Positions 54,801 to 63,784 are shown, counted from the stretch's first letter. The stretch: DNA of 64,000 nt from Conchocele bisecta (GCA_029237695.1 CM055279.1:23253919-23317918); one strand, 5' to 3'. Translations and numbers: made by a program. The notes: generated from the letters alone by a model not told the origin.

Positions 54801-57800
54801 GGAAACTAGAAATGTGGCCTGTCAGCACACGAATACCCCCACTGGCAGCCAAAGAAAATGAGGCATTTTTTATCATAAGCCATTTAGCCGAGCGTTAAGG
54901 TTTCAAACGCATCAAGTCTGTGACCTTCACCCTGGGCATAGTGTGATAATCCATGCATCGGTGTAGAAGATATAGAGCGGAAGGGAATTTCAATAGGTTT
55001 GACCTTTGACCTTCAACTATGACCTTGACCTTGGACGTAGGTGCGTGGTTATTGATCGAGACACACCTTCTCATCCTGAGAAACATTTGTGCCAAGGCAT
55101 TTGATAATGCATGCATCGGTGTAGAAGATATAGAGTGGAAGGGAATTTCAATAGGTTTGACCTTTGACCTTCAACTGTGACCTTGACCTTGGATGTAGGT
55201 GCGTGGTTATTGATTGCGACACACCTTCTCGTCATGAGAAACATCTGTGCCAAGCCATTTGATAATCCATGCATCGGTGTAGAAGATATAGAGCGGAAGG
55301 GAATTTCAATAGGTTTGACCTTTGACCTTCAACTGTGACCTTGGACGTAGGTGCGTGGTTAGCAATTTGATAATCCATGCATCAGTGTAGAAGATATAGA
55401 GCGGAAGGGAATTTCAATAGGTTTGACCTTTGACCTTCAACTGTGACCTTGACCTTGGACATAGGTGCGTGGTTATGATCGGGACACACCTTCTCATCAC
55501 GAGAAACATTTGTGCCAAGCCATTTGATAATCCATGCATCGGTGTAGAAGACATAGAGAGGAAGGGAAGTTCAATAGGTTTGACCTTTGACCTTCAACAG
55601 TGACCTTGACCTTGGACGTAGGTGCGTGGTTATTGATCGCGACACACCTTCTCATCGTGAGAAACATTTGTGCCAAGCCATTTGGGAATTTCAATATTTT
55701 TTACCTTTGAGCTTCAACTGTGACCTTGACCTTGGATGTAGGTGCGTGGTTATTGATCGCGACACACCTTCTCATCCTGAGAAACATTTGTGCCAAGGCA
55801 TTTGATAATCCATGCATCGGTGTAGAGTGAGTAGACGGAAGGGAATTTCAATAGGTTCGACCTTTGACCTTCAACTGTGACCTTGACCATGGACGTAGGT
55901 GCGTGGTTATTGATTGTGACACACCTTCTCAACATGAGAAACATCTGTGCCAAGCCATTTGATAATCCATGCATCAGTGTAGAAGATATAGAGCGGAAGG
56001 GAATTTCAATAGGTTTGACCTTCAACTGTGACCTTGAACGTAGGTGCGTGGTTAGCAATTTGATAATCCATGCATCAGTGTAGAAGATATAGAGCGGAAG
56101 GGAATTTCAATAGGTTTGACCTTTGACCTTCAACTGTGACCTTGACCTTGGACATAGGTGCGTGGTTATTGATCGCGACACACCTTCTCATCATGAGAAA
56201 CATTTGTGCCAAGCCATTTGATAATCCATGCATCGGTGTAGAAGATATAGAGCGGAAGGGAATTTCAATAGGTTTGACCTTTGACCTTCAACAGTGACCT
56301 TGACCTTGGACGTAGATGCGTGGTTTTCCAAGTATGGTTGCTGTAGGCCCAGGAGTATTCCATATACAAGCTTGAGTAAAAAACGTAAGCAAGGGGAGAT
56401 AACTAAGTAATCCAAGGATAAAAGTAGGTCAAGGTGAAATATAGGTCAGGGATTATTGATGTACATCACTAGGAGATGAAGTTGTCCAAGTATGGTTGAT
56501 GTAGGCCCAGAAGTATTCCATATACAAGCTTGACTATAAACATTAACCAAGTAATTGAAGGTTAAATGTAGGTGAAGGTAAAATAAAGGTCAGGGGTTAT
56601 TGATGTACATCCATATGAGAAAAAGTTATCCAAGTATGGTGTCTGTATGCACAATAGTATTCCATCTACAAGCTTGACTAAAACGTTAACCAAGGTTGAG
56701 TAAAAAACCTTAACCAAGGGGAATTAAGTAAGTAATTTAAGGTTAAATGTAGGTCAAGGTCAAATATAGGTCAGGGGTTGTTGATGTACATCACTAGGAG
56801 ATGAAGTTGTCCAAGTATGGTTGGTGTAGGGCCATGAGTATTCCATCTACAAGCTTGACTAAAAACATTAACCAAAGAGAATTAAGTAAGTAATTCAAGA
56901 GGAAATGTAGGTCAAGGTCAAATATAGATCAGGGGTTATTGATGTACATCACTATGAGAAAAGGTTGTCCAATTATGGTGTCTGTATGCACAATAGTATT
57001 CCATGTACAAGCTTGAGTAAAAAGCTTAACCAAGGTCGAGTAAAAACCTTAACCAAGGGAATTAAGTAAGTAATTCAAGGTTAAATGTAGGTCAAGGTCA
57101 AATATAGGTCAGGGGTTGTTGATGTACATCACTAGGAGATGAAGTTGTCCAAGTATGGTTGGTGTAGGGCCAGGAGTATTCCATCTACAAGCTTGACTAA
57201 AAACGTTAACCAAGGGGAATTAAGCAATTCAAGAGGAAATGTAGGTCAAGGTCAAATATAGATCAGGGTTGTTGATGTACATCACTAGGAGATGAAGTTG
57301 TCCAAGTATGGTGGGTGTAGGGCCATAGTATTCCATATAGAAGGTTGACTAAAAACCTTAACCAAAAGGAATTAAGTAAGTAATTGAAGAGGAAATGTAG
57401 GTGAAGGTCAAATATAGATCAGGGGTTATTGATGTACATACCTATGAGAAAAGGTTGTGGAAGTATGGTGTCTGGATGCACAATAGTATTCAATGTACAA
57501 GCTTGACAAAAAACCTTAACCAAGGTTGACTAAAAACCTTAACCAAGGGGAATTAAAGAAAGTAATTCAAGAGGAAATGTAGGTCAAGGTCAAATATATA
57601 TCAGGGGTTATTGATGTGCATCACTAGGAGATGAAGTTGTCCAAGTATGGTGGGTGTAGGGCCAGTAGTATTCCATATACAAGCTTGACTAAAAACCTTA
57701 ACCAAGGCGTGACGCCGACGCCGACGCCGACGCCGGGGTGACAACATAAGCTCTACTTATTCTTCGAATAGTCGAGCTAAAAAGGGGGTATTTGTTGTTC

Positions 57801-60800
57801 TCAAAAATATGAAAATTACTTTCAAACAGTGCAGATCCTGATGAGACGGCTCGTTACGAGCCGTCTCATCTGGATCTGCACTGTTTGCATAAACCGATAT
57901 AGCGGGCTTTCAGGTTCAAAGGGTTAATTCGTTCCCACGAAATAAAAAAAAATTCCCACGAAATAACAATCCGTTCTCTCATTCCCATGAAATAACAATT
58001 TGTTTCCTCAATTTAGCAATTTGTTCCCTTTGTTCCCACGAATTAACAATTTGTTCCCTCAATTTAACAATTTGTTCTCACAAAATAACAATTCGTTCCC
58101 ATGATATAACAATTGTTACTTTGTGGGAACAGAATTGTTATATCGTGGGAACGAATTGTTAAATTGAGGGAACAAATTGTTATTTTGTGGGAACAAATTG
58201 TTAATTCGAGGGAACGAATTGGTATTTTGTGCGAACGAATTGTTAATTCGAGGGAACAAATTGTTCTTTTGTGGGAACGAATTGTTAATTCGAGGGAACG
58301 AATTGGTATTTTGTGGGAACGAATTGTTAATTCGAGGGAACGAATTGTTCTTTTGTGGGAACAAATTGTTAATTCGTGGGAACGAATTGTTATATCGTGG
58401 GAACTAATTGTTAATTCAAGGGAACAAATTGTTAAATTGAGGGAACAAATTGTTATTTCGTCCATGTCCCCTGCGGGGCTCCTTAATTATCAGACTACAG
58501 GAGTGCTATTTTATCAGGAGCTACATGTACGCCAGTCATAAATCCCATAAGCTATTTCTCAAGTCACAGGCACACTTATGTTTCTAAATCTAAGAAATAG
58601 GACATAAAGAAGTAAAAGGAAATTACTGTATCATGTGACCTCACTGTGAACTGTGGTCAACTTATTCACCAACCCTACAGATAATGGTGCATGCATTTAA
58701 ACTAAATCTCAAGGTATCCAATTCAAAAATTATTTTCTGCAACTGATGGTGAACACCGAAATGAGAAAATGCAGCACGGACAAAATAGCTGAGGGTGACA
58801 GGTTCGTTACGTTACCTTGCCAGGAGGTGACAAGTTTGTTACATTACCTTGCCTGGGGGTGGCAGGTTCGTTACGTTACCTTGCCTGGAGGTGGCAGGTA
58901 CTTATGTTACCTTGCCTGGAGGTGGCAGGTTCCTTATGTTACCTTGTCTGGAGGTGGCAGGTACTTATGTTACCTTGTCTGGAGGTGGCAGGTTCCTATG
59001 TTACCTTGTCTGGAGGTGGCAGTACTTGTATGTTTACCTTGTCTTTTGGAGGAGGCAGGTACTTATTTATCTTTTACCTTGTCTTTTGAGGTGGCAGGTT
59101 TGTTATGTTACCTTGTCTGGAGGTGGCAGGTTTGTTACGTTACCTTGCCTAGAGGTGACAAGTATGTTATGTTATCTTGCCTAGAGGTGACAAGTATGTT
59201 ATGTTATCTTGCCTGAGGTGGCAGTTGCCCTGGTATTTGTGACCTTGCCTAAGGTGACAAGTATGTTATGTTATCTGCCTAGGAGGTGACAAAATTTAGA
59301 TATTAACTTTCCTTTGAGGTGGGCAGGTTTTGTTAATTTACCTGCCTAGAGTGGACAAGTATGTTTATGTTTTTTACCTGCCTGGAGGTGACAGGTACTT
59401 ATGTACCTTGTCTGGAGGTGGCAGGTTTGTTACGTTACCTTACCTAGAGGTGACAGGTACTTATGTTACCTTGTCTGGAGGTGGCAGGTTTGTTACGTTA
59501 CCTTGCCTAGAGGTGACAAGTATGTTATGTTACCTTGCCTGGAGGTGACAGGTACTTATGTTACCTTGTCTGGAGGTGGCAGGTTTGTTATGTTACCTTG
59601 CCTGGAGGTGACAGGTACTTATGTTACCTTGTCTGGAGGTGGCAGGTTTGTTACGTTACCTTGCCTAGAGTTGACAAGTATGTGTTATGTTATCTTGCCT
59701 GGAGGTGACAGGTTTGTTATGTTACCTTGCCTGGAGGTGGCAGGTTCCTTACGTGTTCCTTAGTATGTTATGTTATCTTGCCTGGAGGTGGCAGGTTTGT
59801 TATGTTACCTTGCCTAGAGGTGACAAGTATGTTATGTTATCTTGCCTGGAGGTGACAGGTTTGTTATGTTACCTTGCCTGGAGGTGGCAGGTTCCTTACG
59901 TTACCTTGCCTGGAGGTGGCAGGTTCCTTATGTTACCTTGCCTGGAGGTGGCAGGTACTTATGTTACCTTGCCTGGAGGTGACAGGTTCGTTATGTTACC
60001 TTGCCTGGAGGTGACAAGTACGTTATGTTATCTTGTCTGGAGGTGGCAGGTTTGTTACGTTACCTTGCCTGGAGGTGGCAGGTTTGTTATGTTACCTTGC
60101 CTGGAGGTGGCAGGTTCGTTATGTTACCTTGCCTGGAGGTGGCAGGTACTTATGTTACCTTGCCTGGAGGTGACAGGTTCGTTATGTTACCTTGCCTGGA
60201 TGGTGACAAGTACGTTATGTTATCTTGGTCTGGAGTGGCAGGTTTGTTACGTTACCTTATGCCTGGAGGTGGCAGGTTTCGTTATTGGGTTTTACCTTGC
60301 CTGGATGTGGCAGGTTCCTTACGTTACCTTGCCTGGAGGTGGCAAGTTCATTATGTTACCTTGCCTGGAGGTGGCAGGTTCATTATGTTACCTTGCCTGG
60401 AGGTGGCAGGTTCATTATGTTACCTTGCCTGGAGGTGGCAAGTATGTTATGTTATCTTGCCTAATCTTGCCTGGAGGTGACAGGTTTGTTACGTTACCTT
60501 GCCTGGAGGTGACACGTTTGTTACGTTACCTTGCCTGGAGGTGACAGGTTTGTTACGTTACCTTGCCTGGAGGTGGCACTCTGGGAGGCTAGCCCGAGCC
60601 GTAGTTGTTGGACACACCAGACCAACTCGCACTCAAACTTCTCCTGGGAAAACTGCAACACGAGAGGTCTGCTTATAGAAGTAACTCGGTACACACTGAT
60701 CACATACAAAGTGATCAATAACAAAACACTGAATCGGGCATTGACAATGTATCTCGGTCAACCCAGGTCTGACACTGGTTGAACAACGTTACATGACGTT

Positions 60801-62989
60801 ATGCAATGACGTCAGTATAATGATGCAATGTAAAAATGTTCTGGTTAATAAATAATGTTAGCTAGAAAATGTGGTCAGTAGCGAGGGTAATCGTATTAAT
60901 GGGGAAGGATGTATCATTACTAAGTAATGCATGTGTGCAATATGAAGATATTAGCTGAAGGCAAACAGAAATTATAGGTGATTTGAGAATCTTTTACAAA
61001 AACTTTCAAATTAATAAGCAGACAGACGAATGGATGTACGATCAGTAGCGAGGGTAATTGTATTAATGTGGAATGATGTTTCGTTACTAAGTAATATATG
61101 TGTGCAAACTGAAGATATTAGATGAAGGCAAACAGAAATTATAGGTGATTTGAGAAACTCTTATAAAAACTTTCAAATTAATAAACAGACAGACGGACGG
61201 ACGTACGATCAGTAGCGAGGGTACCGTAATTGTATTAATCATGTTAATGTGGAATTATGTACAGTTACTCGGTAATGCATGTGTGCAATATGAAGATATT
61301 AGCTGAAGGCAAACAGAAACTACAAGTGATTTGAGCAACTCTTACAAAAACTTTCAAATACATAAACAGACAGACAGACGGACGGACGGATGGACGGACG
61401 GACGTTCTTACATTAGGGTACTTATGTGGCTTATCACATGTTAAATATTAGCCACATAAAACGGTTTTTAGCCACATAAAACGATTTTTTAGGTGGCTAA
61501 TTATAACCAAACCTATCCTTTAACAAGTCCATAACCCTGTGGGGCTAGCCACATAAGTACCCTAATGTGTGCCCGGACGGACACGGACGGACGGACGGAC
61601 GGACGGACGGACGATCAGTAGTGAGGGTAATTGTATTACTGTGGAATGATGTATAGTTAGTAAGTAATGCATGTGTGCAATATGAAAATATTAGCTGAAG
61701 GCAAACAGAAATTAAAATATTAGGAGATTTGAGAAACTCTTACAAATCTTTCAAAAAATAAATAGACAGACAGACGCAAAGAAAGACAGACAGGGCGAAA
61801 CATATAGGCACGATTCTCGGCAGGGTCCTAACTAAGGCAACATAACATTTGTGCATATCATAACCAATAACAGTACTTAATAAATAGAATACCAGGGCCC
61901 GGTTGCTAAAAACCTCTGTTAGCTTAACAGACTGTTAAATCCTTAGCAATGCTAAGGATTTAACAGTCTGTTAAGCTAACAGAAGCTTTGAGCAACCGGG
62001 CCCTGGCTAGTGTCATTTCACAGATTATCAGACTCAGCTTGGAACTAGAGCAAGTGAGCAGAGGCTCACGGATACCCACGGCCGCCTGCTGGACTTTGAG
62101 GGAGCAATCATTTATTTTTCCTGAAATGCATAATTTCATATAGAACTAACAACTGCATATATTTGATGATTAAAAGTATGCAGAATTATTATACTGAATT
62201 TATTACATTATCACAGCCAAAATTGGCTGTGATAATGTAATAAATTCAGTATAATAAAAATTAATAAATTTATTCTAAAATTGAAAATTTCTCCCTCAAA
62301 GTATACTTTGCTAGGAAAGTATACTTTGCAATGTTGATGAAATAGGCCCCTGGCCAATCAACAAAAAGTAGGGCAAAAGTAGGGCAATTTTTTCTAGAAA
62401 AGTAGGGAAAACTAGGGTTTTTTCCAACAAAAAGTGAAAAATGCAATATTTCAGGCAATAATAGCGGTGGTAATAGCGTGTGCACCTTGTTTGTTTGTGT
62501 GTTGGTGTTTAACGGCCTATCAGCTAAGGCTGGGTCAATGGGTTTAGTACTAAATCCCATAGATTCACTGATATTGATTTTTAAAATCATTAATATCTTT
62601 TGAAATTGATAGTCGAAAGTTAATTTCACATGACCTAAAAAATAATGTCCACTTTCTATTATATTTACGAAAATACTGCATTTCTTTCAAATCAATATCG
62701 GCTGTAATAGGGAGGTACATGTGGTGCCAGAGTCAGGCCATATATCTCAGTGAAACTGGATTGGAAACAAAAGCTGCATGTACATGCATCTCAGAGATTC
62801 CGCTGCTTAAAATAAAAACAATTGCCACTTCAAAAATAAATTTTAAAAAAAATCGAAAATTGTAATTTGTTATCGCCAATTGTTTATTTTTATCGCCAAT
62901 TGCGAAAGTGGCGATCGCCAGCGGAATCCCTGGCATCTTACCTCACTGCTATCGGCACTTGCACCTGTGGCTGATTTTGAGACATCATT
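51421..62989 (-). CDS. UPF0488 / C8orf33 homologue, 3' part (four exons)
   Basis: Minus-strand exons 62989-62942, 60643-60562, 54408-54274 and 51800-51421 join in frame (phases 0,1,1) to give about 214 residues plus stop. The joined centre reads ELVWCVQQLRLGLASQ, SATSRQAQEAKKVLKILQ and KKRQAMRNTFGDYRKKMREE. From memory this aligns without gaps to human C8orf33 (WCVEQLELGL, RKRQ, FGDYR). The C-terminus carries FKFNF twice; the human protein ends in a similar FRFNF. Function of the family is uncharacterised; the basic, low-complexity make-up suggests a nuclear or nucleic-acid-associated protein, which is inference. The 5' exons lie beyond 63000 and probably beyond the window. Confidence 0.85.
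51870..52800. mobile_element. Palindromic element H16 with nested SINE
   Basis: Left part CGCTCACAGCCATGTTCAAA, GCGCGTGCTGTTTGACCATG; the right part is a near-perfect palindrome AAACGTTTGCCGCGGCACTC and complement around GCGGCCTACGGCC. Same family as 22410-22850. A SINE splits it. Confidence 0.75.
52046..52489 (+). mobile_element. SINE S1b nested in H16
   Basis: Flanked by the 12-bp duplication GACCAGTTAACA (52034-52045, 52490-52501). Head GTGGGTGGTGTTCGGGCGAA, tail ACTCCCAACAAACAAACAAA. Confidence 0.88.
52850..52912. mobile_element. Right end of an H4 (piggyBac-like) MITE
   Basis: CAGCAGACAACAATATTTG and TTTAAGGGTTAA only; the left half is absent. Confidence 0.5.
52926..53330. mobile_element. 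H5 element, truncated at the right
   Basis: CTACTGTCTATTCACACTTT, CTGCCGACAAACG and GTCACCCTCCTC. It reaches the centre GACCTTGCAGGTC, then a short right arm. Confidence 0.65.
53697..54010. other. Possible pogo-like remnant with an open frame
   Basis: CAGTAGAACTCCTCAAAACG then GGACACCC resembles a Tigger/pogo terminus. Plus-strand frame 53732-53944 is open and protein-like (PKWPWSVGSLQQWFDRIG, then LELISLNYSGASLAQTQI). I do not recognise it, and no splice sites frame it. Confidence 0.3.
54030..54258. mobile_element. Inverted-repeat MITE H11 beside a splice donor
   Basis: CACGTTGAAGTAACGGACC and its complement at the right, flanked by the 8-bp duplication GATGCTCC (54022-54029, 54259-54266). 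The central hairpin is CTCTCATACTTTTCTGTGTA with a diverged arm TATGAGGGAG. It ends 15 bases from the UPF0488 exon. Confidence 0.85.
54274..54408 (-). CDS. UPF0488 homologue, third visible exon
   Basis: Acceptor CATTTTATTTCAG, donor GTACAA. 135 nt, phase 1 in and out. Reads AQEAKKVLKILQSSKSPMVK, KRQAMRNTFGDYRKKMREEE, VKSAA. KKRQ-FGDYR-M is the most conserved block of UPF0488. Confidence 0.92.
54440..54540 (+). repeat. Dispersed repeat S4 fragment
   Basis: GACCAGTGTAGATCCAAATC, AGCCTGTGCATCTG and CACTATAGATCATTATCT; it is the host of the following nested element. Confidence 0.55.
54674..57778 (-). mobile_element. Pearl/HINE-like element P8 (minus orientation)
   Basis: Same type as P1/P2, inverted: TCTTGTT and the ACAGC/GCTGT hairpin at 54674-54697, about nine cores from 56330 to 57700, and the left hairpin ACTATTC-GAA-GAATAAGT at the 57778 end. 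A second pearl element is nested at about 54806-56320. Confidence 0.8.
54806..56320 (-). mobile_element. Nested pearl-like element with a different core
   Basis: The right end, inverted, is AACTAGAAATGTGGCCTGTC then CAGCACACGAATACCCCCAC, matching P3's end. About ten cores of roughly 160 bp follow, with GATAATCCATGCATCGGTGT, GAGCGGAAGGGAATTTCAAT, TGACCTTTGACCTTCAACTG and TGACCTTGACCTTGGACG. No left-end hairpin is visible. Confidence 0.72.
57785..57928. repeat. Hairpin repeat
   Basis: AAACAGTGCAGATCC and GATGAGACGGCTCG pair with CGAGCCGTCTCATC and GGATCTGCACTGTTT; centre TTA. Confidence 0.75.
57930..58465. repeat. 21-bp tandem repeat arranged as a foldback
   Basis: Units of GAATTGTTAATTCGAGGGAAC and variants run one way on the right (58126-58465) and the opposite way on the left (57930-58125). 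Because 21 is a multiple of three, several frames on both strands stay open; these are not genes. Confidence 0.82.
58483..58790. other. No gene seen
   Basis: Continues the S4 host repeat (CAGACTACAGGAGTGCTATT) and then unremarkable intron. Confidence 0.4.
58803..60578 (-). repeat. 32-bp minisatellite made of splice-donor copies
   Basis: About 50-55 units of CCTTGCCTGGAGGTGGCAGG-TTCGTTACGTTA. On the minus strand each reads GCCACCTCCAGGCAAG then GTAACGTAAC, which is the 3' end of the UPF0488 exon plus its 5' splice site. Long plus-strand frames (up to 285 codons of LPCLEVAGSLCYLAWRWQV type) are repeat translations, not a gene. Variants with TTATCTTGCC destroy the GT. Confidence 0.9.
60562..60643 (-). 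CDS. UPF0488 homologue, second visible exon
   Basis: Acceptor CAGTTTTCCCAG, donor CAAG|GTAACG. Reads EKFECELVWCVQQLRLGLAS, QSATSRQ plus one base. An upstream alternative acceptor at 60653 would add FSQ in frame. WCVQQLRLGL matches the family's WCVEQLELGL as recalled. Choosing this donor, the first of the array, gives a gapless alignment. Confidence 0.9.
60644..60776. other. No feature seen
   Basis: Intron sequence upstream of the exon 60562-60643. Confidence 0.4.
60777..61892. mobile_element. H10 element interrupted by pearl-like element P11
   Basis: H10 words (ACGTTACATGACGTTATGCA, ATGACGTCAGTATAATG) to about 60850 and TTAATAAATAGAATACCAGG at 61876 flank P11. P11 (about 60860-61840, minus orientation) has cores of 150-170 bp with ATGAAGATATTAGCTGAAGG and GATCAGTAGCGAGGGTAAT, separated by GGAC/GACA microsatellites. 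Confidence 0.6.
61411..61567. mobile_element. Small TIR element nested in P11
   Basis: CATTAGGGTACTTATGTGGC and GCCACATAAGTACCCTAATG ends, with GCCACATAAAACG repeated inside. Confidence 0.75.
61893..62008. mobile_element. Perfect hairpin element
   Basis: CCAGGGCCCGGTTGCT and AGCAACCGGGCCCTGG-type ends enclose GTTAGCTTAACAGACTGTTA and the complement around TTAGCAATGCTAA. It sits at the restored H10 border. Confidence 0.82.
62092..62346. mobile_element. H2 MITE, left border missing
   Basis: Begins within ACTTTGAGGGAGCAATCATT. Normal centre (CAGCCAAAATTGGCTGTG) and right border GTTGATGAAATAGGC. Confidence 0.8.
62488..62571 (-). mobile_element. SINE S1b 3'-end fragment
   Basis: Minus orientation: TTGTTTGTGTGTTGGTGTTT then ACGGCCTATCAGC and GGGTTTAGTACTAAATCCCA. 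Confidence 0.6.
62792..62932. mobile_element. CAGGGATTCC MITE (H8) 9 bp from a splice donor
   Basis: CAGAGATTCCGCTG and CCAGCGGAATCCCTG ends. The 6-bp duplication GCATCT (62786-62791, 62933-62938) overlaps the donor of the UPF0488 exon ending at 62942. Confidence 0.88.
62942..62989 (-). CDS. UPF0488 homologue, first visible exon
   Basis: Acceptor TGATCTTTGCAG, donor GAG|GTAAGA. 48 nt reading NDVSKSATGASADSSE in phase 0, which runs on in frame into EKFECELVWC. Low-complexity Ser/Ala sequence is expected just before the conserved helix in this family. The upstream exon is not in the window or not recognised. Confidence 0.72.
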
Positions 62990-63429
62990 CTGCAAAGATC
63001 ACACAAGCAATATGAGGCTTCACATAACTGTGTAACAATTTCAAAATATTTTCAAAAAAAAAAGAAGAAAATCTACAATAATCGAATAGTTGGATGACTT
63101 TTTTCGTGGCCTAGGTGTCAGGAAATTGCATCTGCGGCGATCTGGCATTTAAAAATTTCATGGGGGAGGACTTTCTGATGCGCATTGCGCTTCACGCTCG
63201 CGGAGGTCAACTACGCCGATTTGGAACTTCAGACCACCCCCCCCCTCCTGCAATTATTTCTGTATCCGCGCCTGAGTTTGACATGTTATGTGTCTTACTT
63301 GATACAGACAATGCTGAAAACCCCAGGAATATGCAACATTTACGCAAATATTATCAAAATATTAAAGTTGGGTCCCCATATATTAAGCACAAAATGTTCT
63401 TTATATTAATTAAATAAGGCTATAATTGT
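62990..63429. other. No gene seen; edge of a dispersed repeat
   Basis: AAAATTTCATGGGGGAGGAC with CTTCACGCTCGC looks like the end of a common non-coding element. The 100-codon plus frame at 63115-63417 lies across it and is not supported. Confidence 0.4.
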
Positions 63430-63784
63430 ATAATTCCAGCACAAAAATATTTACACAATTCCCTAACATTTGATTGGTCCGTAGCAAGTCTCTGTCCAAA
63501 ATTTATATTCCAGTAAACTCCATACCGAACTATTGTCCGTAACCGTCAGGCGCAGTTAAAATAATTATTAAGAAAACCGAAAATAAACACATTTCTTGAT
63601 AAATTTATTTAAAATGCTGGAATTATAAGGAATGAATGGCCTTTTTGTGGAATTTATCGGGGATATAAACTTGGAAAAGTCGCGGGAATACTGGACGAGG
63701 CCTTCCGGCCTTCGTCCAGTATTCCCGTCCGACTTTTCCAAGTATACCCCGATAAATTCCACAAAAAGGCCATTCATTCCTATA
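63430..63784 (-). mobile_element. Composite hairpin element H1
   Basis: Module X from ATAATTCCAGCACAAAAAT to AATGCTGGAATTATAAGG, then module Y hairpin around GGCCTTCCGGCC, ending CCATTCATTCCTATA. Confidence 0.88.

Larger units (their letters stand above)
54545..58482. mobile_element. 3.9-kb composite bounded by GGAGCCCCGCAGGGGAC repeats
   Basis: GGAGCCCCGCAGGGGAC at 54545 and its exact complement at 58466-58482. Flanking ATTAT on both sides lies where S4 would otherwise be continuous (CATTATCAGGCTACAGG at 14440). It encloses pearl element P8 and a 21-bp repeat foldback. Confidence 0.7.

Noticed and set aside
58064..58541. 142- and 133-codon open frames on both strands
   Set aside because: They are products of a 21-bp repeat, which cannot introduce stops in certain frames. 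Both strands give heptad-like nonsense.
59687..60544. A 285-codon plus-strand open frame, with companions of 111-159 codons
   Set aside because: It is the translation of the 32-bp minisatellite in rotating frames; the real information is on the minus strand (splice donor copies).
58803..60578. CRISPR-like array (regular repeats)
   Set aside because: Units are contiguous with no unique spacers, in a eukaryotic intron.
63115..63417. 100-codon plus-strand open frame
   Set aside because: Crosses a poly-C run and the edge of a dispersed repeat; no recognisable domain.
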